From an uncultured Actinomycetes bacterium (GTDB lineage: Bacteria; Actinomycetota; Acidimicrobiia; Acidimicrobiales; RAAP-2), in assembly GCA_903826715.1 (NCBI GenBank), contig CAIKFN010000170.1, positions 1 to 21,942 of the forward strand: DNA of 21,942 bases. Direction: 5' to 3'. The position numbers and the translations under genes were made by a program. A model generated the notes under the pieces. The model did no database searches. It was not told the origin of the DNA and worked only from the letters and a program-made list of their open reading frames with translations. Positions 1-6,871 of this stretch are shown piece after piece (positions within the stretch are counted from its first letter, which is position 1; each line of letters starts with the position of its first letter).

Positions 1-70
1 GGTGTTGTACCTAAACGACTTGCCTGACCACTACCCTTAATAACCAAGAAACATTGTTAGAGGGTGTTAC
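1..70 (+). other. Upstream flank of ddl; possible tail of a cut-off gene
   Basis: Seventy bases precede the ligase start. Two plus-strand frames are open from the window edge: one ends with TGA at 25-27 after eight codons, the other with TAA at 38-40 after twelve codons. Either could be the 3' end of an upstream gene but neither tail is recognisable. AGAGG at 59-63 is the likely ribosome binding site of the next gene. No convincing promoter or terminator is visible. Confidence 0.3.
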
Positions 71-1168
71 GTGACTATTGGTGTGATCTTCGGTGGGCCA
101 ACGCCTGAACACGACATCTCAATTTTGACTGGGCTTCTCGCTCTACGAGAGCTCGAAAAAACATCGAAGGACGTTCTTGGTATTTACTGGACCAAGAGTG
201 GTTCATTCTTTTCAATTGCTATTGGCGTTGAAGCCGAGTCATTCCTTGATGGAGTGCCAAGGGGCTCAAACGAAATAACACTTCGTCTTGGCGACAAGGG
301 TGGCTTCTACGAAACCGGTCGCAAAGAACGTCTCATTGAACTTGAGGCGATTGTGGTTTGTCTGCACGGTGGACCAGGTGAAGATGGAACCATCCAGGGC
401 GTGCTCGACCTTGCGGGCATTGCATACAGCGGTCCAAGTGTCGCAGGTGCGGCACTTGGGATGGATAAGTGGGCATTTGGTTCTGTGGTGAGCGCTGCAG
501 GACTCTCAACTCTGCCAAGGGTTTTGCTGACGAATGAAACACAGTCACTCCCGTTCAGTGGTCCTTTTATTTTGAAACCTCGATTCGGCGGATCATCAAT
601 TGGTATTGATGTTGTAGCCGACTTAGAGACCGCCAAAGCTCGTCTCAGCACAAACACGCACTTGGCGCTCGGATGTGTTGTTGAGCCGTTTCGAGATGAT
701 CTTTTTGATTTGCAAATTGCACTTCGCACGTATCCAACGTTGCAACTTTCACAAATTGAAAAACCCATACGTCGTTCAACAAATGCAGAAATTCTTGACT
801 ACCGTGATAAATACGTTGGTGGTGAAGGGATGGTCTCTGCACCACGTGAACTTCCTGCCATTCTGCCAGCTGGTCAGCAAGAAACCATAGAGAAGTTCGC
901 CAGAATCATTGCCGATGTAACTTCAGTACGAGGAGTCGCACGGATTGACTTTCTTGCTAACGAAAATGAACTCTATGTAAACGAGATCAATACGATTCCT
1001 GGGTCCCTGTCTAAGCATCTATTTGTTGATCCCTTGCTCCCTTTCTCGCAACTACTCAGTGACCTGATTGCTGAGGCTCGTGGGCGACCGGCTCATCGCT
1101 ACAGTGCCGCTGGCGCTGATGGACTCGTCCTTCGCAGCGCCTCGAGCATCGCTTCGAAACTCGCGTAA
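71..1168 (+). CDS. ddl: D-alanine--D-alanine ligase family protein
   Basis: An ATP-grasp ligase that joins two D-alanines in the cytoplasm for peptidoglycan precursor synthesis. The 365-aa product begins with the family signature FGGPTPEHDIS (residues 7-17; Glu13 is the usual N-terminal catalytic residue). It has HGGPGEDGTIQG at 99-110, the ATP-binding Lys169 in ILKPRFGGSS, an omega-loop-like YRDKYV at 244-249, and the metal-binding segment RIDF...NEINTIPGS at 291-312. The GTG start at 71 is supported by AGAGG seven bases upstream. The conserved fold should end near residue 337. The last ~30 residues are a poorly conserved-looking tail lying antisense to the end of the convergent SARP gene. 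A ligase with different second-substrate specificity (for example D-Ala-D-Lac) cannot be excluded from sequence alone. Confidence 0.9.
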   Translation: MTIGVIFGGPTPEHDISILTGLLALRELEKTSKDVLGIYWTKSGSFFSIAIGVEAESFLDGVPRGSNEITLRLGDKGGFYETGRKERLIELEAIVVCLHGGPGEDGTIQGVLDLAGIAYSGPSVAGAALGMDKWAFGSVVSAAGLSTLPRVLLTNETQSLPFSGPFILKPRFGGSSIGIDVVADLETAKARLSTNTHLALGCVVEPFRDDLFDLQIALRTYPTLQLSQIEKPIRRSTNAEILDYRDKYVGGEGMVSAPRELPAILPAGQQETIEKFARIIADVTSVRGVARIDFLANENELYVNEINTIPGSLSKHLFVDPLLPFSQLLSDLIAEARGRPAHRYSAAGADGLVLRSASSIASKLA

Positions 1169-2725
1169 CCGGGGGACTTCGTTTAGAGCCTCGGTGAGTG
1201 CATCGCTATAAGGATCAATCAGCCTGCCTTTTTCGAGCGCCCAGAATGCTTCTTCGTAGTCACTGCGCTCTAGTGCGTCGTGGTGCAAGCTAAGTGCAGC
1301 CCACTCGCCATCTCTAAGAAGCTTCGCTTGGTGACCTTCGGCGAGAAACCATTCGTAGCCACGCAGAACACTGGCGAGCGGTTCACCAGTGACTAGTTGC
1401 AGTGCACTTCTTACCAGCGGTGCGCCGTCGGCGTTTGAAAGCTTCTTCGCCTTCGCAATAGTTTCATGAAAAATCTCTACGTCACTCGTCACTTCACTTG
1501 TTTCATAGAGCCCAGATGATGAGACTGGGCGTAGACGTGGGCCATTTTCACCTACGCCCAAACTTTTTCGCACTGCACTTGCAGTATTAGATAACGTTCG
1601 AAGAGATGCGTCTATTTCTTCGTGAGAAAGAACTCTGGATCTGAGCCGGTCACCCGTTACTGGCTCGTGACGATGTAGCGCTAGGTATGAAGTCATCTCC
1701 ACACATCGTCTTCGTAGGGCGGGGGCAAACGGCTCAACTAGACCCTGCACACCTGGAGCCGCTCTTAGTAATTGCACCCGTATCTCTTGTGTCATTGAAA
1801 TTGTGTCACTGTTTCTGTTGATACGCACACAAAAATTACTGAGTTCATTATCAAGTAAGTCATGCCCAAGATAAATAACCAGGGTTGTGGGGAGTCTTTT
1901 AGCAAGAACTGAGAGAAGTTCTGTTTCGTTTCGTGCGTACTCAATGCGACCCCCACTTTGAAGAGCTACACAGTTCTGCATAATTTCTTCAATGCTCCAT
2001 AGCGGATCAACTATGAGCGTACCGCCGGCGTGTGAGAACGCAATCATTGCCGAGCCCTCAGATTCACTAAGCACCGTAACGACGAGTGGAAGACAATGAA
2101 GATTAATTTCTTCCGGAACAATTTTTTCTAAGACTTCTAGAACTCCATTGACCTGACTCCCTACGCGCTCGATGAGCGAGCTAATAAGTTCAGGACTATT
2201 TGCTCGCAGAAGAGATATCACTTCATCAACATCTCCTGCCGTACCCATAAATTGCAAGGATCGAAGAGCGTCCTTTCGTTTTTTAGCCGCCAGCGCAATG
2301 GGGATAGAACTAAGCAGTGAAAGGGCACTTGAAGGATCTTCATGCTTCAGAGGTTTAGGCGGAGTTGCTTCATAACTAGTACTTATAGGAACTGGAGCAA
2401 GCAATGTGGCGGCGCTTGCAGTTGTAGCGACCAAAAATGGCAGTAGTACTAGCACTAGACCAGCAAGCCATGCGCTTCCGTCTAGCGCAGTTCTTCGCCC
2501 ATTCCTGAGTTGCACAATGTTAAAGAGGAGCTGCAGCAGAAAGATAATCCAAAAGATCGCCAGCACAATAAGAAAGAAGTGAATCAATCGTGCGTGTGAC
2601 TGGTTCTTGTTCAAATGCCAACGTGAAATAACAACGTAAGGCAGTAGAAAGAAATACAACGCCAAGGCGCAGCCATGAAGTGGCCCCTTCGCAAAATTCC
2701 TTACTGAGTGGGAAGCAGTTGCCAT
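1052..2725 (-). CDS. Membrane-anchored SARP/BTAD-type transcriptional regulator
   Basis: A 557-aa protein predicted to combine membrane helices with a DNA-binding activator module. Helices lie at about 18-34, 46-72 and 84-107, with a weaker hydrophobic stretch at 132-147 followed by KKRKD that may be a fourth. A central region (~150-340) resembles the mid-part of actinobacterial LysM/SARP membrane proteins. A winged-helix segment (YLALHRHEPVTGDRLRSRVL onward, ~346-390) and a TPR-like BTAD domain (~412-513, with LVTGEPLA and LIDPYSDAL) follow. Homologues usually carry a LysM domain between helices 3 and 4; here there is only a ~25-residue linker. The ATG at 2725 is chosen because AAGGGAG lies six bases upstream. 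The frame is open further, to 3256, but that stretch is antisense-like and covered by another real gene. The last 38 residues overlap ddl on the opposite strand. Function is inferred from domain order. Confidence 0.75.
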   Translation of the reverse strand: MATASHSVRNFAKGPLHGCALALYFFLLPYVVISRWHLNKNQSHARLIHFFLIVLAIFWIIFLLQLLFNIVQLRNGRRTALDGSAWLAGLVLVLLPFLVATTASAATLLAPVPISTSYEATPPKPLKHEDPSSALSLLSSIPIALAAKKRKDALRSLQFMGTAGDVDEVISLLRANSPELISSLIERVGSQVNGVLEVLEKIVPEEINLHCLPLVVTVLSESEGSAMIAFSHAGGTLIVDPLWSIEEIMQNCVALQSGGRIEYARNETELLSVLAKRLPTTLVIYLGHDLLDNELSNFCVRINRNSDTISMTQEIRVQLLRAAPGVQGLVEPFAPALRRRCVEMTSYLALHRHEPVTGDRLRSRVLSHEEIDASLRTLSNTASAVRKSLGVGENGPRLRPVSSSGLYETSEVTSDVEIFHETIAKAKKLSNADGAPLVRSALQLVTGEPLASVLRGYEWFLAEGHQAKLLRDGEWAALSLHHDALERSDYEEAFWALEKGRLIDPYSDALTEALNEVPRLREFRSDARGAAKDESISASGTVAMSRSPTSLSNQVTE

Positions 2726-3189
2726 ACTGAACTCCCTTGTGAACTCATCTCTAACTGGCACTCTTGATTCGTTGTGATTGTTACCTTGCTTAGAATTGGT
2801 GTTGATGTCTCTGCGCAGACGAGTACCACGCTGGTCGGCAGGCTGGCGCTGAATACCCACGACCCTGGTCCCTGTACCGGAACGTTGAGAGAGTTTTCGC
2901 CGGAAGTAATCACTCCATTGAGCGCCCCAGTTGGAACTGTATGAACTGGCGCGATCGTCGTTGTCGGCTCTGAGTATTGCTTCACGGTCGTTACGGGTAC
3001 GTGTTTTACCAGAGTCGTTGTCGGCGCTGTTGTTGGTGGCACGATTGATGTACTTGTTGTTTCGACCACGCTCGGGTGAGGGTGAGACTGATTTTGTGAG
3101 CTGAGCGTAAAGACCAGAATGAGCAAAAGAAGGGGACTCGACCAGAGCACTAAATGGGCTCCTCTCAGTGAAGTTAGTTTGTGCATCAT
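2701..3189 (-). CDS. Single-pass Thr/Pro-rich secreted or membrane-anchored protein
   Basis: A 162-aa product with a short basic N-terminus, one hydrophobic helix (residues ~13-30) and a low-complexity Thr/Pro/Val linker (~40-86). A compact C-terminal region (~88-162) contains two cysteines (125 and 144) that could form a disulfide outside the cell. I do not recognise the family. It follows the sigma-like gene by 63 bases and overlaps the start of the membrane SARP gene by 25 bases, so the three are probably co-transcribed. It may supply an extracytoplasmic part for the SARP protein, which lacks the LysM domain usual in that family; this is inference. Frame choice: signal/anchor helix plus Thr-rich linker is typical real protein, whereas the overlapping frame gives an Asn/Arg/Asp-rich nonsense composition. 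The start at 3189 is the first of two ATGs; the ribosome site is weak. Confidence 0.65.
   Translation of the reverse strand: MMHKLTSLRGAHLVLWSSPLLLLILVFTLSSQNQSHPHPSVVETTSTSIVPPTTAPTTTLVKHVPVTTVKQYSEPTTTIAPVHTVPTGALNGVITSGENSLNVPVQGPGSWVFSASLPTSVVLVCAETSTPILSKVTITTNQECQLEMSSQGSSVWQLLPTQ
2732..2738 (-). promoter_or_regulatory. Strong ribosome binding site that fixes the SARP gene start
   Basis: On the minus strand AAGGGAG lies six bases before the ATG at 2725, inside the 3' end of the preceding gene. This decides the start in favour of 2725 and against the much longer open frame beginning at 3256. Confidence 0.75.
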
Positions 3190-3252
3190 CGTTATTCCAA
3201 CGTAACGGTGGCGTTTGCCAATAGGTATTCACTGATGGGGGCTTGTTTCCAC

Positions 3253-3954
3253 TCATAGTAAAAACTTGATTGCAAAGTTTTTCAGTTCCGCTTGTAATGA
3301 TCCATACGAAGAGTGATCTGCTCGGGCGAGGTCTCGAAGCGACCTTCCTTCAAAGACTCGTAGATATGTAATTCTCGCGACTCTTTCGTATCTGCTTCCG
3401 TAATAGCTATTGAGGCGAGTTAAGAGTGGTGATGCTGCGACGTCTGGTGGATCACCTTGATCGAAATTTGACACAGTGTTTAATGCTTCACGCTCTTTAC
3501 AGATCCAGCGACGCATTCGTCCCTTAAGCGCAGACAAAATGTCAGGCGCACTGTACTGACGTGATTCGCCAGCCCACTTCACGATAAGTTCATTTGTGAA
3601 TGAAAGAGCAGTAGCAAGCACTTCGCTTGGTTCGCTGATAACTCCTTCTGCAAACCTGAGTTGGCGACAAACACTCACAATCCCAGGGATAAGAGTTTGC
3701 AACAGTGTGCGACAAATAAGTGGGTCACTTGCATCTTCAAGAAGCACCCGAAGAATTTCAGCTCTTTCAATAACTGTTAGCCGCGACTTCATGTCTAGGG
3801 CATCAACCACGTCACACAAATCATGGAGGGTGCCAAAACCAGCGTCTGGATGGCGAATTTTTAGTTCGCACAGTGCCAAACATGAAGCCGATGATCTGCC
3901 TAGACGTCGCCATTCGCGTCGCAGTTGACCTAATAAATCGTTTTGTATGAGCAT
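3253..3954 (-). CDS. Sigma-factor-like / HTH protein (unknown)
   Basis: A 233-aa product of uncertain family. The segment DPLICRTLLQTLIPGIVSV (77-95) resembles a sigma-70 region 2 start as seen in actinobacterial sigma-like proteins. The C-terminus (about 190-230: YERVARITYLRVFEGRSLRDLA...) looks like a region-4-type helix-turn-helix. A helical N-terminus with LRREWRRLGRS is also typical of that group. It heads the minus-strand cassette with the Thr/Pro-rich protein and the membrane SARP protein. The start is uncertain: ATG at 3954 gives a natural N-terminus, and a GTG at 3981 would add nine residues; neither has a good ribosome site. Its stop overlaps an ATG at 3256 that begins only a shadow frame. 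It could equally be a non-sigma DNA-binding protein. Confidence 0.6.
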   Translation of the reverse strand: MLIQNDLLGQLRREWRRLGRSSASCLALCELKIRHPDAGFGTLHDLCDVVDALDMKSRLTVIERAEILRVLLEDASDPLICRTLLQTLIPGIVSVCRQLRFAEGVISEPSEVLATALSFTNELIVKWAGESRQYSAPDILSALKGRMRRWICKEREALNTVSNFDQGDPPDVAASPLLTRLNSYYGSRYERVARITYLRVFEGRSLRDLARADHSSYGSLQAELKNFAIKFLL

Positions 3955-4064
3955 AAAGACAGTTGAGAGCCATGCACACACTGGAGAACAATGTTCCGGG
4001 TGCCCTCTAAGGCGCCATTTGTCACAACTTCAACGACACCCTGTACAACGCAGATAGTTCGTTC

Positions 4065-4070
4065 TAGGCT
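4065..4070 (+). promoter_or_regulatory. Leaderless -10 box TAGGCT
   Basis: TAGGCT is followed by exactly six bases and then ATG at 4077. That is the spacing expected when transcription starts at the initiation codon. It matches seven other genes in the window and supports ATG 4077 over the GTG at 4071. Confidence 0.6.
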
Positions 4071-4076
4071 GTGGAG

Positions 4077-4418
4077 ATGGACATTGATAACTTCTATGAA
4101 GAAAACGAAGCGAGGCGCGAGAGTGCGGAGTTTGAGTTTGGTATTGAGTGGTCAGACGCGGCTGACAATGAATACGAACTTTCATGGGTGGAAGCAACTG
4201 GTGAACTCTATTTGCTTGTTGAGCCTGATGCATTCATCTCAGAAGACATCTTTGGCGACTTTTTAGTTTCAAAATCTGAAGTCAAAGACCTTACGGTTGT
4301 CGTTATTGGCAAGATCTCATCGCTTGCAGCTCTCGAAGACAAACTCGATGGCTGGGAAGATGCAATGCTCGAGGAGAATTCACTCGAGTGGTTGTACGAA
4401 CGTTTCCCTCGGAGTTAG
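4077..4418 (+). CDS. Small acidic protein of unknown function
   Basis: A 113-aa, strongly acidic soluble protein (many Glu/Asp, few Lys/Arg) with alternating hydrophobic stretches such as GELYLLVEP and VKDLTVVVIGKI, suggesting a small alpha/beta domain. No signal peptide or membrane segment. I do not recognise it. Start: GTG at 4071 is possible, but ATG at 4077 sits six bases after TAGGCT and is preferred as a leaderless start. It is monocistronic and diverges from the sigma-like gene. Its TAG stop overlaps the stop of the convergent lipoprotein gene by four bases. Confidence 0.65.
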   Translation: MDIDNFYEENEARRESAEFEFGIEWSDAADNEYELSWVEATGELYLLVEPDAFISEDIFGDFLVSKSEVKDLTVVVIGKISSLAALEDKLDGWEDAMLEENSLEWLYERFPRS

Positions 4419-4786
4419 AGATACGGAGAAGTTGAATCTGCAATCTGACATATTCTTGTCAGTGTTGCTGCGGTGTACTTGATGGGTACTCGCTCTGACT
4501 CATTTATTGCTGTCTGAAGTGCATTCCAACTTCCGTCTGACGAGGTTGCTGCTGCTGCGTAGGGCATGGCTTTTAGTAATTGTGCGAGTGCGAGCGACTG
4601 AAGAGCTGAAGCCTGACTACTACTGATACCAGCGACCTCACTCTTTTTTTCAGTGGCGAGCGCAATTTTCACTTCATGACATGAGCGCCTGGCGTTAGCC
4701 ACAGCCCCACCAGTACCACATGCACTGAGAGTCATCCCCGCGGCGAGCAGCACGCTCGCGAGCAGCAGAGGTTTTAACGTAGCCAT
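4415..4786 (-). CDS. Small lipoprotein, unknown function
   Basis: A 123-aa protein with a classic lipoprotein signal: positively charged start, hydrophobic core and the lipobox LSAC with Cys at 23. The mature part is ~100 residues, Ala/Ser-rich, with Cys36 and Cys112 as a possible disulfide pair. It is expected on the outer face of the cytoplasmic membrane. Its start lies inside the end of the upstream minus-strand gene (13-base overlap), implying translational coupling. No enzymatic motif is seen. Confidence 0.75.
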   Translation of the reverse strand: MATLKPLLLASVLLAAGMTLSACGTGGAVANARRSCHEVKIALATEKKSEVAGISSSQASALQSLALAQLLKAMPYAAAATSSDGSWNALQTAINESERVPIKYTAATLTRICQIADSTSPYL

Positions 4787-5331
4787 GAATCAGCTGCTTG
4801 GAGAAGAAAGTCACTGATGCCACGACTCTGTTCAAAGATTTCGCAAAGCGGGTCTTCACCCTTCGCAACCTGGCTCAGTGAAATTGCTCGATGAGCCACT
4901 ATTGAAATTCGACGTTCACTGGTTTCAGTTGGAGATGCGAATGAGTCAGTTGCAGTTACTTCAAGTGGCATATCCATTCCACCAATCGGAGCCAAGTCAA
5001 TAGCGAGACGCAGCAGATCTGGGCTCTGAGGCATTGGGGGAAGTGTCCAGGTGAGCATCAGTGGAAAATGGAATTCATCTGGTGGATCGAGTTCTTCTGG
5101 AAGTCCAAGTACCGCATCTTCAAACGCGAGCAATGTTCTTGGATCAACGTCGAGTTCAATGTGCAGATCTATTGGTCCGCCGCAACCTTCTTCGGGGTGA
5201 AGATCAACTTCCCAGGCTTGTCGAAGGGAATAGGTTTCTACAAAGTGTCGTTCATCGTGAACGTGAAATCCATGAGTAACTGCATGATCTTTTAGGTCTG
5301 CAACGAATCCTGCAACGTCAATGGCGGCCAT
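4774..5331 (-). CDS. Conserved-looking soluble protein of unknown function
   Basis: A 185-aa cytoplasmic protein, acidic, rich in beta-type stretches (WEVDLHPEEGCGGPIDLHIEL, LMLTWTLPPMP) with an all-helical C-terminus (~150-185). I do not recognise the family. It precedes and overlaps a lipoprotein gene by 13 bases, so the two are likely an operon. Start: ATG at 5331 is preferred; GTG at 5337 would add two residues. A TAACCT box on the minus strand lies eight bases before the ATG, so the message may have almost no leader. It diverges from the inositol-monophosphatase-family gene, with about 40 bases between starts. Confidence 0.6.
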   Translation of the reverse strand: MAAIDVAGFVADLKDHAVTHGFHVHDERHFVETYSLRQAWEVDLHPEEGCGGPIDLHIELDVDPRTLLAFEDAVLGLPEELDPPDEFHFPLMLTWTLPPMPQSPDLLRLAIDLAPIGGMDMPLEVTATDSFASPTETSERRISIVAHRAISLSQVAKGEDPLCEIFEQSRGISDFLLQAADSWLR

Positions 5332-5339
5332 TGACACTC

Positions 5340-5345
5340 AGGTTA
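5340..5345 (-). promoter_or_regulatory. Possible -10 box TAACCT
   Basis: On the minus strand TAACCT lies eight bases before ATG 5331. Spacing is slightly longer than the six bases seen elsewhere, so this is a weaker call. Confidence 0.35.
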
Positions 5346-5359
5346 GTGCCCCTCGCCGC

Positions 5360-5365
5360 TAGCGT
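5360..5365 (+). promoter_or_regulatory. Leaderless -10 box TAGCGT
   Basis: TAGCGT is followed by six bases and then GTG at 5372. No Shine-Dalgarno sequence is present between them, so transcription probably begins at the start codon. Confidence 0.6.
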
Positions 5366-5371
5366 GGACGT

Positions 5372-6103
5372 GTGACCAGTGACATTTTTGGACCCCTTCG
5401 ACAATGTTCGTTAGAAATTAACGAAGCAATCAAATCGCACCGTGGACGAGGATATTCCGGACTTCGAGAAACGCAGTACCACCTCGACGTTGCAGCCGAC
5501 GAGGTCGCCGTTCGTGTTCTAACTGGAGCCGGATACCGGGTCGTTAGTGAAGAGTCTGGGGTAACGGGCAGTGGTGAACTGACGGTTGTTGTTGACCCAA
5601 TTGATGGTTCAACCAACTGTGACCGAGGTGTTCCATTTTTCGCCACGAGCCTCGCAGTACTTCGAGGTAACGAACTCGTTGCTGGACTCGTAATGAACCA
5701 AGCAACTGGAACATTCTTTGAAGCAGAAAAGGGGAGTGGCGCATTTCGTGACGGCGCTCCAATACATCCGAGTGGCCAGATCGTTATGTCGGAGTCGATC
5801 GCTGCATTTTCAGGATTTCCTACAAAAAATCTCGGTTGGTGGCAACATCGTGCGCTTGGTGCCGCTGCACTAGAGATTTGTCTTATTGCTGACGGGTCAC
5901 TCGACATATTTGGTGTTGCTGGAAACTCCGGACTCAACCCTTGGGATTATTTAGCCGGTCTACTCATCGCGCGTGAAGCAGGTGCGGTGGAGGCTGATTA
6001 CCACAATGAAGAATTAGTGATTTCTGAAATGGCAGTTCGCCATCCAATCTTTTGTGCCACACCAGAATTACTAGCGATTATGACGGGTGCCGGAATCATC
6101 TAG
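5372..6103 (+). CDS. Inositol monophosphatase family phosphatase
   Basis: A 243-aa Mg2+-dependent sugar/inositol phosphatase of the IMPase superfamily, cytoplasmic. Motifs visible: SEESG (59-63, metal-binding Glu), DPIDGST (75-81, metal-binding Asp75/Asp78), and NPWDYLAG (189-196, with the catalytic-pocket Asp192), in the canonical order and spacing. Length is slightly short for the family (usually ~260). Substrate could be inositol-1-phosphate, histidinol phosphate (HisN role) or another sugar phosphate; sequence alone does not decide. GTG start is chosen because it is the first codon after a leaderless-type -10 box. Thirteen bases after the stop a tRNA gene begins, so the tRNA may be partly co-transcribed. 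Confidence 0.85.
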   Translation: MTSDIFGPLRQCSLEINEAIKSHRGRGYSGLRETQYHLDVAADEVAVRVLTGAGYRVVSEESGVTGSGELTVVVDPIDGSTNCDRGVPFFATSLAVLRGNELVAGLVMNQATGTFFEAEKGSGAFRDGAPIHPSGQIVMSESIAAFSGFPTKNLGWWQHRALGAAALEICLIADGSLDIFGVAGNSGLNPWDYLAGLLIAREAGAVEADYHNEELVISEMAVRHPIFCATPELLAIMTGAGII

Positions 6104-6116
6104 GCTGGTACACCTC

Positions 6117-6193
6117 GGGCGCTTAGCTCAGTTGGCTAGAGCAGCTGATTTACACTCAGCAGGTCGGGGGTTCGAGTCCCTCAGCGCCCACCA
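6117..6193 (+). tRNA. tRNA-Val (anticodon UAC)
   Basis: A full cloverleaf is visible. Acceptor arm GGGCGCT (6117-6123) pairs with AGCGCCC (6183-6189). The D arm is GCTC/GAGC. The anticodon arm GCTGA/TCAGC carries the loop TTTACAC, with TAC at anticodon positions reading GUA valine codons. The T arm carries the GGTTCGAGTCC core. Discriminator A and an encoded CCA end the gene. Confidence 0.95.
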
Positions 6194-6197
6194 CGTG

Positions 6198-6241
6198 AAG
6201 TGCTTTTCAATCACCATTAAAAGTGATTGGAAAGCACTTTT
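6198..6241 (+). terminator. Rho-independent terminator after tRNA-Val
   Basis: A 17-bp inverted repeat (arms about 6198-6214 and 6223-6239, one G-U wobble) with an 8-base loop is followed by a TTTT run. It starts a few bases after the tRNA CCA end. It also fills the whole gap up to the stop codon of the convergent lipoprotein gene; the T-tract favours plus-strand termination. Confidence 0.85.
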
Positions 6242-6796
6242 CTACTTTGAGGGCTTCGTTGACGCAGGTGTCATTGAGCGTGCAACGCTCAGCAGGTCAG
6301 CGTATGAAAGACCACCAGAGACCTGCACCTGCATAGTTGTTGGCTTCATTTTGTAATACCCGGGCAAAGTCATCATTAGATAACCGCCAACCTTGGTGAT
6401 GTCAGATGTTTTGCAGTTCTTCGCAGCGTTTGGCCTTGTTGGATCACAGTAAACAAACACTGACGCACTTATTGCATTTACTTTGACTCCGGGCATCTTT
6501 ACTGAGAGACCAGGGTTCGAACAGTGAGCACCAGACATTGTTTGCATGATTTCTATCTTCTTGGTGCCCTTAGAAAAACTCACGTACACCCACTCCTCGC
6601 CGCCACCTCCGCATACCAGAAGCTGAAACTTGTTCTGGACAATGCCGAGTGTGTTCACTGGTTTATAGAGCGAGTAGGTGAGACCAGTTTGTGCGTCAAC
6701 GTATTTATTGCCTGAGCCCATTGCATTCGCAGTACACGAGGAAAGAGCCAAGCTGAGAACCAAGAGTGAAATCACTGATGTGAAGTAGCGCCTCAT
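6242..6796 (-). CDS. Lipoprotein, unknown function
   Basis: A 184-aa protein with a lipoprotein signal (MRRYFTSVISLLVLSLALSS then the lipidated Cys21 of the LSSC lipobox). The mature part is mostly beta-type, with further cysteines (62, 92, 117 and 128) that may pair outside the cell. There is a Gly-rich turn, CGGGGEEW. I do not recognise the family. Start: ATG 6796 is six bases after a TACCTT box on the minus strand and lacks a ribosome site, fitting a leaderless message. It is a single-gene unit, divergent from the methyltransferase and convergent with tRNA-Val. Confidence 0.75.
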   Translation of the reverse strand: MRRYFTSVISLLVLSLALSSCTANAMGSGNKYVDAQTGLTYSLYKPVNTLGIVQNKFQLLVCGGGGEEWVYVSFSKGTKKIEIMQTMSGAHCSNPGLSVKMPGVKVNAISASVFVYCDPTRPNAAKNCKTSDITKVGGYLMMTLPGYYKMKPTTMQVQVSGGLSYADLLSVARSMTPASTKPSK

Positions 6797-6802
6797 CGTT
6801 AA

Positions 6803-6808
6803 AAGGTA
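6803..6808 (-). promoter_or_regulatory. Leaderless -10 box TACCTT
   Basis: Minus strand TACCTT, six bases, then ATG at 6796; no Shine-Dalgarno sequence in between. Confidence 0.6.
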
Positions 6809-6859
6809 ACACCGTTAAATGCAAAGAAGTAGTCGGCAACATTATTGCTATTTACTGGC

Positions 6860-6865
6860 TATTGT
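6860..6865 (+). promoter_or_regulatory. Leaderless -10 box TATTGT
   Basis: TATTGT, six bases, then ATG at 6872. This supports the ATG over an upstream in-frame TTG at 6845. Confidence 0.6.
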
Positions 6866-6871
6866 CGGTTT

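Noticed and set aside
2726..3256. N-terminal extension of the SARP gene to an ATG at 3256 that overlaps the sigma-like gene's stop (ATGA)
   Set aside because: The extension is Asn/Asp/Arg/Ser-rich with no domain. The other frame encodes a convincing membrane-anchored Thr/Pro protein, and a strong ribosome site fixes the start at 2725.
5331..5336. Perfect TTGACA as a -35 for the gene at 5372
   Set aside because: The distance to the TAGCGT -10 box is 23 bases, too long; the match coincides with the reversed start codon region of the neighbour.
5359..5937. 192-aa open frame antisense to the inositol-monophosphatase-family gene
   Set aside because: Ser/Pro/Arg-rich shadow composition; the plus strand carries all family motifs.
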